Source of the DNA: Endocarpon pusillum Z07020
Taxonomy: Eukaryota; Ascomycota; Eurotiomycetes; Verrucariales; Verrucariaceae
Assembly: GCF_000464535.1 (NCBI RefSeq)
Contig: NW_006916077.1
Span: 53,609 to 117,608 of the forward strand
Length of the DNA: 64,000 nucleotides
Reading direction: 5' to 3'
In this document: in pieces, positions 1 to 10,187 of the stretch
Position numbering within the stretch: the first letter of the stretch is position 1
How the letters are laid out: each line of letters begins with the position of its first letter
The notes under the pieces: generated by a model
The model's database searches: none
What the model was told of the DNA's origin: nothing
What the model saw: the letters and a program-made list of their open reading frames with translations, nothing else
Translations under genes and position numbers: made by a program

Positions 1-1109
1 GAAAGCCAAGGCACCAACAACTGTTGTGGCGACGCCACAGATTGGTGGTGGTCGAACTGTCGGTGCGACTACCGCTCCGTCTGCACCAGCCGCGCGATCC
101 CGCCCATCATTACAGACACGGGTTTCTAACACAGCGAGCAATCAAAACAAAGCAACCGATGACTTTACCAGGTGGGCGAAAACTGCACTGGGTAAGGGTT
201 TGAATGGTAATATTAATGGTACGTAAACCCCATACCACGGCGCCCCTTTGCATACTCCTTTCACCAATCACTTCCCCTTAGCTTAGCCACTGACTCCTGT
301 TTCTTTGTTTCTGTAGTCGACGACTTCGTCCAATCCCTCCTCCTCCTCCCCTCCGAAACAGAAATCATCTCCGATTCCATCTACGCCAACTCCCAGACCC
401 TCGACGGCCGCCCGACGAATTCGTGCGCAGACGCAAATTAGCCGACAAGGGGATACTCCAGGATGGAGGTGGGACCCCGGGATCTGCTAACAGCGCTGCC
501 GCTGGTGGTGGTGAGGGAGGTGGTAAGGGGGCTGGGATTGGTGGCGGTGCTGCGGCGGGAAATGGTGGTGCGGGTGCGGGTGCGGGTGCGGGTGCGGGTG
601 CGGGTGCGGGTGCGGGTGCGGGTGCGGGTGCGGGTGCGGGTGCGGGTGCGGGTGCGGGTGCGGGTGCGGGTGCGGGTGCGGGTGCGGGTGCGGGTGCGGG
701 TGCGGGTGCGGGTGCGGGTGCGGGTGCGGGTGCGGGTGCGGGTGCGGGTGCGGGTGCGGGTGCGGGTGCGGGTGCGGGTGCGGGTGCGGGTGCGGGTGCG
801 GGTGCGGGTGCGGGTGCGGGTGCGGGTGCGGGTGCGGGTGCGGGTGCGGGTGCGGGTGCGGGTGCGGGTGCGGGTGCGGGTGCGGGTGCGGGTGCGGGTG
901 CGGGTGCGGGTGCGGGTGCGGGTGCGGGTGCGGGTGCGGGTGCGGGTGCGGGTGCGGGTGCGGGTGCGGGTGCGGGTGCGGGTGCGGGTGCGGGTGCGGG
1001 AGGCTGGAGTGAGGTTGCGAAGAAAGGCCCTGCTGGAGCTGGGGGGAAAGATGAGGCTGGGTCGACGGCCTTTAAGGTTGTGGCGACGAAGAAGAAGGGC
1101 AAGAGATAG
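1..1109 (+). CDS. GYF-domain protein (Smy2/GIGYF-like), 3' part, frameshifted
   Basis: This is the C-terminal part of a gene that begins before the window. The frame from base 2 runs through a GT...AG intron at 219-316 and encodes DDFTRWAKTALGKGL, then VDDFVQSLLLLPSETE and ISDSIYANSQTLDGR. This is the conserved C-terminal block I associate with fungal GYF-domain (proline-rich-ligand adaptor) proteins. The block should continue into DEFVRRRKLADKGI. That continuation is present, but in another frame from about 414, so roughly 1, 4 or 7 bases appear to be missing at 411-413. After the shift come a Gly/Ala-rich tract made by a 72-copy hexamer and the end GGWSEVAKKGPAG...FKVVATKKKGKR, with a stop at 1107-1109. 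WSEVAKK and the basic end also recall this family. Without correction, translation would stop near 441. The GYF domain itself lies outside the window, so family assignment rests on the C-terminus. Confidence 0.65.
567..998 (+). repeat. GGTGCG hexamer array, 72 perfect copies
   Basis: The unit GGTGCG is repeated without any interruption for 432 bases, which is 72 units. In the gene's downstream frame it encodes alternating Gly-Ala. In other frames it gives Val-Arg, and Pro-Ala on the reverse strand, which explains several long but spurious open frames here. Such purity indicates recent expansion or collapse and rebuilding in assembly. Confidence 0.97.
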
Positions 1110-2651
1110 GTGGGGAGGTTGCTGAGCAGAACCTGACGTAGGAGGGAGTGGATTTGTTTTTTTCTCCTCTTTGAGTGTTTGTGTGTGCGTGTGTGGATCT
1201 TTTGTCCCAATGCCCAGCTACCACAAGTCAGGGCCTGCTGATCTGCATGAGATGAGCGATGTTCTCTTACCTCTTGCCTCTTACCTCTTTCTTACCTTGT
1301 TGGACTGCCAGTGCTTGACGAGCATGGCTCCTACCTGGTTTTACCTTACCTATGTGGCCCACGGGCAATCCATCCCATCGATCAAGGCAGCGCCAGCATC
1401 AGCGTCAGCGTCAGCGTCGATATCAAGCAAGCACAAATTGCATCCGCATTCACAATGGTTACTCGAACGTTGCAACCAATGACTGATTATTCTTGCTGTA
1501 TAACGTCGGTCCTTGTCGCTTATCCGGCTGTTACCTCCTACCTGCCTTGCCCTTATTTCAAGTAACTTACCCTGGTAGGTGAGTCCTGTAACTAACTACC
1601 AACGAACTTACGGGGGAAAGCGGGCCACTGAGGCAGAAGCAGAACAGGGACAGGGACAGGCAGTTTATCGAATGCTGGGGAAGGGCGATGCTGAGCCCGG
1701 CCGGGGATTTTCCTATCTCTGCATGTCTACTAACTAAGGAGTACACGAACTAAGTTAAGTAGTTAACCAGGATATTGGCCCCCACCACCCTCATTTCTCA
1801 TCTCGCTTGCTCGACGAGCTGTGGTACTGTACCGAGTCGGTTATGCAGATAACAATGCTACTACTACTGCTGCTGCTGCTGCTAGGCTCGCTCTTGGATC
1901 TTTCGCGTCCCCATCTTGAAACTCGGTCGGTTGGGTGGTTGTACATACCTGTGGGGGGAAAAAAGTGAGCAGGTTGGGTGGAGTGCTGTTGTTCTGTTGT
2001 CCGACAGTCTTTTCTCTAGTTATTTGGATAGACAGACAGACACACACACACACACACACACACACACATCCTCGCTCAGAAAAGGGTTCGATAGGGTGGG
2101 AAGACACGTGATGGTGGAGTGAGCGAGGAAAAGATCGGACGAGTGTTAAAATACATATACAGTGGGTGGAGAGAGGGCTTCGAGAGAGGGAAATCGAACC
2201 CGGAGAAGCGGATTCGCTAATCACTACTTTTGGTGTCTTTCTTTCCATGTGGACCAAGTGAAGTGAGCCGGGTAGCTGGTTATACATCTAGAGATACACG
2301 TGGAGTAGCTTTAATTAGACAGAGCTCGGTTCGTTTCTCTTCTGGTTGCCTGATTGCCTGCCTGCCTGCCTGCATGCCTATAAACGTTATTCGAGGTAGA
2401 AAAAGCCGACCCACCCGTGCATCTAACACCCGCCTGCGCGTTGCTGATGTATTGGCTGATCTTTCGTGGCTCTTCCAACGTATCTGTATCTCCAAAACAT
2501 CATTGGATAGGAAATTCTCTCGTGGTCCCGTCCTTTGCATTTTGCTATTTTTCGGAGGCTGATTCGCCGTGATGTTCCTGCAGAGCCAATCACTGGCAAT
2601 TCACGCGAAGGGAATGACCACAGAGAGATGTACACACGCTAAACCTTGCTA
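1110..2651. other. Intergenic region with microsatellites
   Basis: No gene is recognised. The stretch holds a short CTG run near 1866-1881, a CA repeat at 2041-2068 and several short open frames that are low-complexity or antisense. The first few hundred bases probably include the 3' untranslated region of the GYF-type gene. Confidence 0.6.
2041..2068 (+). repeat. CA dinucleotide microsatellite
   Basis: Fourteen CA units in a row, preceded by a short GACA run. It is intergenic. Confidence 0.95.
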
Positions 2652-3948
2652 CTATGGCGCTCTGTGTAGAGCAATCACCACGGGTGTTCCTGCAACATGA
2701 AAACACCGACGGATCAGCTCCTCCTCAGCAAGTGGTATTTGTAGGATCAACTCATTGGCCCAGGGTATTCGTTCGCATTCATGTACACATAGTGGTCGCG
2801 GCGAAGGAGACTTGTTTGTCAATGATCGACGACATACCTTCCCTTCCCACGTCCAGAACGTGCCACTATGCTCAATGGTCTTTGTAGAGATGACGCGGAG
2901 CATGGCCTCGACGCTTTCTTGTGGGGTGAGGATGCCTTCAATGTCCCAGCCTGTGGATATGTCTGCCATGTCTCTGCCTCTGGTGTAAGACGCGCGAGGT
3001 AAAGGAGAGCCGGTAATGGATTTATGCATGAACGTACGTGGATACCTCACCGGGGTGCATGGCCAGAATAACCGTGGGGCTGGATTTGCGACGAAGCTCT
3101 GCGGCCATGTGCTAATGACGGTCAAAAATGGCTCGGTTGCGCGAGATGGTCGAGAGGAAAGAGGAAGATGAGGAGTGATTGAGGTCAGCCAGCTGATACG
3201 CACCCTCAGCATTTGATTCAGAGCAGCCTTCGATGCGGCAAATGCCCCGAACCCATCTTCGAAGTCACGGAAGCTGAGTGCTGAACCAGAGTCGCTAGAC
3301 ATGAAAATAACTGTGCCGATTGGAAGGCCTGTGGCTAGGAGCCGCTGTGCAGTGATGATCGGCCCGATGGTGTTGGTATGGAGATGGTGAGCAAAATCTG
3401 AGTAGGAGATTTCTGTGGCCCTCTGCAATGCTTAGTACGTGGGATATGATGTTTTCGATAGACCCCGGGTCGTACATTAGGATAGTCCAGAACACCGGCG
3501 TTGAGCACTAAGTAATCGATGCCATGCCTCAGCACTTGCCGCAGTCGAGTGGCAAAGGCCTGTAAGAATTAACGTCTCCATGCTTTGTATGTGGCATCCA
3601 CCCATAACAGAGCTCACATCTATGCTCTGCTCTGATTTGACATCGCATTGGTGTATCTCACAAGCACCGGGTCGATTGGAGTTGGCTGTCAGCTGCCACA
3701 ATTCCGATGCGCTCATAGGATCGCGTACAGCAGCGATGACTTGATCACCTCGGGCGAGGAGCTGACGTACAAATTCAAGACCGATACCTATGGGAAAGTA
3801 AGACCGAGATGTATGAGTACTGATAGAGGTCAGGGTAGGGGAGTGTGACTTTGGCGGATATGGAGATCGTAGTAGCGTGTGACTGGGATGATAGTTGAAA
3901 GGAGGTACCTCTGCTGCTGCCAACGATGCACCACAACTTTGCGCCCAT
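2652..3948 (-). CDS. Short-chain dehydrogenase/reductase-like protein, catalytic Tyr replaced
   Basis: Six exons join in phase: 3948-3909, 3787-3618, 3559-3476, 3422-3204, 3111-3038 and 2973-2838 (723 bases, 241 residues to EGK). The start MGAKLWCIVGSSRGIGLEF gives the Rossmann glycine motif GSSRGIG, with the first intron splitting the second Gly codon. NAG follows (YLVLNAGVLDYP), then SSDSGS for the catalytic-Ser strand, and MHPGEVST with a late Pro-Gly. The active-site YxxxK position reads GAFAASKAA, so the expected Tyr is Phe (codon TTT) while the Lys is kept. This predicts weak or absent classical dehydrogenase chemistry, or a changed role. The C-terminus is uncertain: reading straight through gives a stop at 2652, but a last short exon is equally possible. 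It resembles small cytosolic SDRs of the C-factor type; the substrate is unknown. Confidence 0.7.
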
Positions 3949-5605
3949 GGTTGCGGTATTCAAATAGACGAGCAAAGCATAGAATACCAATGGAAGAAAC
4001 GAATGGCGCACGAGCGATGAAAAGAGTGGTCGATGACTACTTAGCCGGCAACTGGCAACAAGAGAAGTGCACACATCAACCGGAGAATGATGTCAGTAGA
4101 GAATGTACGTGTTTCAAAGATGCATAGGATGGGCTCTCAATAACCACGTAGCCCAACATAATGCTAAATTGACGGAGTCATTGTCTTCATGGTCGCAACC
4201 GGGGAGGCGGACCGCGGAAACAGCGACATGGAGTGGGCTACAATGGCTGGCTGAACGCAAGGGTAGTTATGTGGCCATAAGCTTTGCCGGCATCGTAGCT
4301 GGTCAAGGTCATGGGCCGGCTTGTGATAAAACAGTGGTGGATGAGGCTGATCGGTAAAGGTGGAGAGTCTTCAGGGAAGAAGTCCCCAAATTTAGAGGCA
4401 GAGGAGAATATGGCGATCCGATGATCCTTTTGCCGCTGCCAACGCCACCTAACACCTAAACGTACGTAGTAAGTTAGCACACCCACCGGCCTGATGATGC
4501 ATGTGACGTTGACCGTTCGTTGCAGAGCCTCCACGATATATTTATACTTACCCGAAGTCTAGCTCGGGCAGCAACCTACTACGTAACTAGTTAGTAGAAA
4601 TGGCTCAGGTTCATCACCGAAGTTGCATCACACCTTGAGGGGCATACTCTAGAGCCTGTCCAGAAGAGTGAGCAAGCCTGTCCAGAAGAGTGAGCAAGCC
4701 TGTCCAGAAGAGTAGAAGAGTGAGCAAGCCTGAGCAAGCCTGTCCAGAAGAGTGAGCAAGCCTTCCTGTCCGTCCCATCTCAAGCGGCCAGCTGCTGTGT
4801 TTCAGTGTACTGAAATTTGCCGGCAATTGGTCCAGGTAACCTGTGGCTGCATGTGCAAACTGCTGTGATGAGGGCCGTTTCCAAGCCAGGCCCCAGATTC
4901 CCCGGGACTGCAGCAACACAATTCGACCCCGGTGGAGGTCCAAGTGTCATCACATAAGCGAGGCCCTGCTGCTTATATAACTATAACGGTTTTTGACCAC
5001 AAGCCGAAACGTAGGAGCCAACCCGCCTGGGTAACACAGCTTGCGACCTCGATAAGGATAAGGCGCAGAGAACAAGGCCGGCGGGAGACTTCAGTTCTGC
5101 CCTACCTGGCTACGTTTCCCAATCGAGCAATGCGTCACTTCGAGTTCTGAATATGTCAATCCTTAGGTTGGGTACTGATTGTTTCAACTCGTGCATTTGG
5201 TTGTGACGGCAGAAAGGATTACTATAATAATAGCGAGTGTGAAATGGTAGGACTAAAGTGGGCGATCAAATGGATGAACCATATCCTCCACCAGTTCCCT
5301 GCAGCTACATCGCTCCATTCCCAGACATTCATAATATGTATGTTTCACTTTGCCACCTCCAAATATGCGAAGCAGTACTTAAAGGCTGGGGTTTCTAGGC
5401 CGAACACCCTCATCACCAATGGTGTTGATGGGGCGTCAGAAGCTCTTGTTAAAGAAGCTTAGCAGGCCATGATAGGTGTTCAAGCGGGCTCGCTACGTAC
5501 GTCCTCGTTTCGAATTCTGCCAGGCCCATCCCAGAAGCGTGCGGGCATGATTTGCGACGACATTACTCCCTTGATACTGGGGCTTGGTGGCGCAGGTCCA
5601 GGCTG
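3949..5605. other. Intergenic region, no gene recognised
   Basis: Only short unsupported open frames are seen. The stretch contains a 22-bp tandem repeat at 4655-4762 and short palindromic ACGTACGT-like tracts near 4460. It separates the SDR gene from the calpain relic. Confidence 0.55.
4655..4762 (+). repeat. 22-bp imperfect tandem repeat
   Basis: The unit CCTGTCCAGAAGAGTGAGCA plus AG is repeated about four to five times. One copy carries an internal AGAAGAG duplication and another is cut short to GAGCAAGCCT. The array is intergenic. The copies are nearly identical, suggesting recent slippage. Confidence 0.9.
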
Positions 5606-6272
5606 TCATGAGACAAATGGTCTGTAGCTCAATGAATGAGACATCACGATAGTAGACAACTGGTCGGTTGCACGGTTAGACGTAGAGAAACAATGCTGGT
5701 TCTTGTTTGTGATCTGTGCTGTAGCTTTTGCAGGGTCGCCTCCTCTGGTCTGGATGATGTCTGAAGCATCTCCAGCGTCCTCCGGTCCCTCAAAATCCAT
5801 TTTGCGAAGGATTCCTCGTACCGTTCAAGCCAGATCGCATTGGGATCACGGGAGCGGTAGTAGGGCATCATATTGGACGAATGGACAACCACCTTGTCGG
5901 TGACCTCAACCAGGACAGGCAGGGCGTCCTTCGATCTACCCTTGCTGTACCATTGTATGCCACTGACGAGATCAGTCTCACCGAGCCCAGTGGCTGATTA
6001 CGATGAACGATCATGTCAGGGTCTGCCTATGCAGCCGCTGCCATCGAGGCAATTAGATAGCAACTCCCAACAGCACCTCGAATCGGATCACTAAACTCGG
6101 TCACGTCCTTGACAGGGTAGCCCATGTCTCGCCAAGTGTGGTTGGGCGTCGTCCACTCCACGCCTACCTTTTCCCAGTAAGGCGGTGAGAGGTCGAGAAT
6201 TTGTTTACTCGAGGTCGTGTTTGACAGTTTCTTATTCACTGCGGCAGCATTAAGCACCAAGATCAATTTCAC
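5606..6272 (-). pseudogene. Calpain-like cysteine protease relic
   Basis: On the minus strand, 6272 onward encodes YWEKVGVEWTTPNHTW..., then FSDPIRGAVGSCYLIASMAAAA. This is the calpain (C2) active-site block with the Cys in GSCY. The Gln usually found two residues before the first Gly (PIQG) is Arg. A TAG stop replaces the Trp expected after AAAA, yet the next residues ADPDMIVHRNQPLGSVRLIS continue the family pattern. A frame change follows to IQWYSKGRSKDALPVLVEV and VVVHSSNMMPYYRSRDP, NAIWLERYEESFAKW (calpain WxxxxEKAFAK-like). Another frame change near 5808 leads to GGDPAKATAQITNK. The catalytic His/Asn block is not seen. One nonsense codon, at least two frameshifts and missing ends make this a relic. 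Confidence 0.72.
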
Positions 6273-7217
6273 GTTTGTTGCCCACCCTCGACCCTGTCGG
6301 CTTGTGACTCCTCCACCGACCAGGTAGCCTGGGATATTGGACAGATATGGGTCTCGTGCGGCACCTGCCCGTCAAAAACTTACGTTCCTCATATATCTAC
6401 TAGATAGTTTCTAGACAGATTCAGACCGCAAAACATCTCCCTTATTCCTGTATCCGTGGTCCTTCTTCAACAACCGCTCATTTTCGCATATCACGCGATC
6501 ATTGTTTTTAGCAGGCAGAGAGACAGAAGTCGAGTCTTGAAGCCCCAGAGCAAGGACCTAGACTGTCCTCTCCACCTGGTGTTTTAATGCAATGCAATGT
6601 CCCTGGACCAATGCAACCAGCAGTTCCCTATCCTGCATTACTCAAGCAGAAGAGCTCTGTCCCAGCCATGCCAAAATGGCACCCGTAGTCCCGTCATTGC
6701 GAAGTATGATAGTACCATGGCAGTTATGTAGAGGTAACGCCAGTATAGTAGGGAAACAGGCGCTAACAGTGATATTGAACCGATGCCCCTTTGGCCATGT
6801 CGGTGTTGGTTGGCTGTAGCACACGTGAGAACTTGCCCCAACTGGATCAGTGGAGATCGTGCTGAGCGCTGCGCCACATCTGTGGCTGTGGAACGACATG
6901 TGCTTTCTCGGTTCCCAGTTCTGGCGAGCGCTAACGCATGGAGGCTAGCCCACCAGCCCCTTCCGTCACATGAGGTGACGTTTAGCCATCTGACCTGCTC
7001 TGCAATTCCCGCATACCAACCAGTATCTACCACGTACCACGTATGATTGCTTGACGAACAAGCACATCAGACTTCCCTTGAGAGCATACCCACGTGCTGT
7101 TACGCATCGTCAGGTGATCGCCGGGATCCGCACAGCAGATCAGGTCTTTTCGGGTAGAAGATCTTCGCTGCAGAAGCAACAACAACCTCGAGCTCCCGCA
7201 ACGGACCCTCTCCTACC
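6273..7217. other. Intergenic region, no gene recognised
   Basis: The upstream part may include more eroded sequence of the calpain relic. The downstream part is the promoter side of the Om14-like gene. Long open frames at 6638-7046 overlap on both strands and show no recognisable domain. Confidence 0.5.
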
Positions 7218-7997
7218 ATGAGTTACGCAGAAGCAGCGGCCAAAGGGCCTAAGCAATCACCGGAAGAAGTAAGGAGCCACCCAAAAGTATTGCAACTACA
7301 ATTGAATGGCAGCTGACCCTCATCTTACAGGCGTATGCATATCCCCCATTAATCCCAATCTCATCCATGTCCATATCAAGCTCCTCGCCCATTGACTAGC
7401 AAACAAACCCGCGCTGACACCCCAAGCCAGCCGCGCCCCAGCACCCCCTCAGATCGAAAAGACCGAATCCGACACCACCTCCCTTGTCGACGTCGACTCG
7501 CCTCACATCTCCTCCGTCCCCGCCGACTACGAATCCCAACGCGTGAAAACCACCACGCAAGCCACGCGCCTCGAGCACGAAGCCGAAGACAAGGCGCGCG
7601 AGGCGGCCAAGCGCACATCCGAAGCCGCGCACGAAACCAAGGAGAAGGCGAAGGTTGGTGCGAAGAAAGCCAAGGCGAAGGCGAAGGAGGAAGGGCGGAA
7701 ACTGGATGCCAACAGAGATAACCCGGTTGTCATCGCTAATGGGGTGATTCTCTTGGTGGGTAGCGGGGTGTTGGGTTTTGCAGCATACAAGAAGTATAGT
7801 GAGGGGACGCTGGATTGGAAGGTTGCCGGTACCACGGCGGCGGCGGTGGGTGCGTTCGCTGTTGCGGATTATTTTGTCAGCCAGTAAGTCTACCTGTGCT
7901 GTCTCATGTGCTTGGGGAGCGGGAATATGCTAATGATGTCTCTCTCTTTCACTACGATAGATGGTTCTTCCAGAACAAATATCCTCCCAATGAATAG
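7218..7997 (+). CDS. om14: Om14-like mitochondrial outer-membrane protein
   Basis: The first exon is 7218-7268 (MSYAEAAAKGPKQSPEE), followed by introns up to about 7420. The main exon contains PQIEKTESDTTSLVDVDSPH, a charged helical stretch KTTTQATRLEHEAEDKAREAAK..., and two hydrophobic helices. The first starts at NPVVIANGVILLVGSGVLG; the second is WKVAGTTAAAVGAFAVADYF. A phase-2 intron (7884-7960) splits a Gln codon, and the last exon gives WFFQNKYPPNE with a stop at 7997. This order, and the basic end on KYPP, are typical of the filamentous-fungal Om14 C-terminal family, an abundant outer-membrane protein reported in yeast as a receptor for ribosome-associated import. Splicing of the short region 7330-7430 is the least certain part. 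Confidence 0.75.
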
Positions 7998-9012
7998 TCG
8001 ATGGGTCGGTTGGTGCTCAGCTTTGGAGAGACGGGTGGCAGGAGGTAAGATGAATAGAGGAACACCAAATAGCTAGGATTAATATCACTACTATGTTACC
8101 AGGCCGACTTTGGGTCGTCTACAGGTGTTAATGATCAACAAAGCTCTCTCCTCGAATCCTTTAGTATTTTCACTTTATCCTCTTTCCTCCGTCTCCGTCT
8201 CTGTCTTCGTTCCCGTCCCTCATGTGGATCCATCGCAGTGGTGAAGTACTAAACCCGACCAGGTGGCCTATTCGAGTTACAACTTCGCAGGCTGATTGTG
8301 TGAGGAGCATAGTACTAGTATGGTGAAGATTTCAAACGCGCTTGAGTGGGTTTCAAACACATATCCATGTGACTTCAATCCCAGATGAGGCTAGCTACTA
8401 GTACTAATGCCACCTAATTCTCCTCCGTTCGAGTATCTTGCCCGTCTTCGGCACGTCTGGTTCTATATTGCGTCCAGATGAATGGCTATAGAGTCAGGAG
8501 TACCAATCAGAAGCACATCTAGTTTATACATAATAACACCGATATCAGATGCTTGCCAGCCAGACTGCTTTGCTCTATTCTTGGTCTGATTACTGGTAGT
8601 AGTGTCTATCGGACATTTGAGCGACCAAGTTCCCTTTCCTCGGGTTAGGTCTGCTCGGCTCAGCTCTATTGTAGGCACTCCGGAAGCTGCCTTGAGCTAG
8701 ATGTACATATGTTTTCTTCGAGCTGACGGGATGGGATTGACTGACTCGCAAAAGACTCAGATCGTTCTATTTCGTGGTGTTGAAGCCAGGGTGATGCATT
8801 ATCTAGGTTCTGGCAAGGAGTTAAGTCCCAGAGTTTGCGCAACCTCGGTCAAATTTTGTTTTCAATAGCCAGCAATGAACGTCTGAGGGTTCGATTTCCA
8901 TGGGAGAATCCGAGCACAGAGCAGACAGCGTAGCACATAAGGGACAGCGCGCATCCTCAAAAACGCCGTCGAATGCCCCGCAAAGCACAATCCGTCATCC
9001 AATCCAATCGGC
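7998..9012. other. Intergenic region, no gene recognised
   Basis: It contains the 3' region of the Om14-like gene and pyrimidine-rich tracts around 8150-8220. No open frame with a recognisable family was seen. Confidence 0.55.
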
Positions 9013-9333
9013 TCAACCATATCCATCATCTTCCTGCCTATGCTTCTGCTTTCCTCCTTTCCTTGACCGGGCCTTTTCTTGCTCCTCCCTCAACCTGTCG
9101 AACCTCAGAAACGCAACCATCTGCGCCCAAACGATCAGGGCTGTGTAACCCCAACACAGCGATTCCGAAGCGTGGATGTCGAGGTGTGGTTGCGCGCTGT
9201 TGCCTTCATAGCCGTTCATGGTGGGTAACAGCTTGGTGAGGATGGTGTTGAGACTATGGAGGAAGAGGACGGGGTTGAGGAAGATGGTGGGTAGGATGAG
9301 GTTGTAGAGCGTGGTGGCGGTGGGGCCTGTCAT
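9013..9333 (-). CDS. Small predicted membrane protein, unknown function
   Basis: A 106-residue open frame starts MTGPTATTLYNLILPTIFLN. It has one hydrophobic segment (YNLILPTIFLNPVLFLHSL), then TKLLPTMNGYEGNSA, a second hydrophobic segment (GYTALIVWAQMVAFL) and a strongly basic Arg/Lys/Gln tail. This two-helix hairpin with a basic tail looks like a real small membrane protein and feels similar to conserved fungal hypothetical proteins, but I cannot name a family. No intron is needed. No neighbour suggests a role. Confidence 0.45.
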   Translation of the reverse strand: MTGPTATTLYNLILPTIFLNPVLFLHSLNTILTKLLPTMNGYEGNSAQPHLDIHASESLCWGYTALIVWAQMVAFLRFDRLREEQEKARSRKGGKQKHRQEDDGYG

Positions 9334-10078
9334 GGTGGGGATTGGTAAACGTGGGCTAGGATTGAATATGTACCGCCTTCGAAAGGCGAGGTCGATTTGG
9401 GTGGGCTCGAGGATGGTTGTGACGGCCCGTCCTAGGCGTAGATGGGTTGAGCGACGGAAGGGAAGAATGGGAGTGCGGTGAGAAGTAGGTCGAGATGATT
9501 GCGGGATTTCGAATTGCTGGCCAAGTCTGTTGCGCCTTCCGAATCCCAGACTCTGGATATTATCGTTGAGGACGTGCGAAATATGCCTAGTCTATCATCT
9601 TCGACGAGGTAGAAGCAGAGGAGACTGGTCGATAGACGCAGCCGGAGTGTACGAAACACTGGAAGCAGGAAGGAAGCGTGAAGCGCACTTCACTTCGGAT
9701 GTTGCACACGGGAAGGCACAACGGTCCAACAAATTATGAAAGCAAACATGTGAGAATCCTTTCTTGCCGAAAGAAGCAGTGTCCCTGATTTTGAACCCGT
9801 CTGAATGAACGTGTAAACTGTAGATGTCTACAGCAGGGTATGTAGCGTTGAGTCGAATGCCCTAGCTCGTATACATAGCCTCTTGTGCCAGGAAAATCCA
9901 TCTCCAGTCAACGGATCATACGGAGGACTGATTCGTTCCGGGTACGTCACCTGGAGGGTGTAGACTTGCGTTCTCCAACTAATTGGCAGTCGGAAGGAGT
10001 GGCTGAGCGGCCCTCGGCGAGTGCCAAGTGTGGATAAACCCGCAGGAAATTGAAGCTCATCACATGTCCCACCTCACA
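9334..10078. other. Intergenic region left of transposon copy 1
   Basis: No gene recognised. Overlapping short open frames at 9432-9739 lack family features. A sequence matching a pol III A-box lies near 9995-10005 but no B-box follows. Confidence 0.5.
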
Positions 10079-10083
10079 GGCCC

Positions 10084-10119
10084 GAAGCTTGGCGCAGAAA
10101 TTTACGGGACTTCTCAGAT
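10084..10119 (+). repeat. Left terminal inverted repeat of copy 1
   Basis: 36 bases beginning GAAGCTTGGCGCAGAAATTT, matching the reverse complement of 11174-11209 perfectly. Confidence 0.95.
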
Positions 10120-10187
10120 CCCCTTCCTCCTCCCCCCTTCTTCATTCCTCGATTTCTCTACCAATACTCACTCAAATTTAGTGAACA

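Noticed and set aside
365..1210. Long Pro-Ala (minus strand) and Val-Arg (plus strand) open frames
   Set aside because: They only reflect the GGTGCG array, which is open in all relevant frames; flanking sequence has no family signal.
2180..2215. B-box-like sequence on the minus strand (GGGTTCGATTTCCC)
   Set aside because: The T-arm does not pair properly and no A-box is present upstream.
9990..10070. Possible tRNA gene with A-box TGGCTGAGCGG
   Set aside because: No B-box (GGTTCGANTCC) follows within 100 bases and no acceptor stem can be folded.
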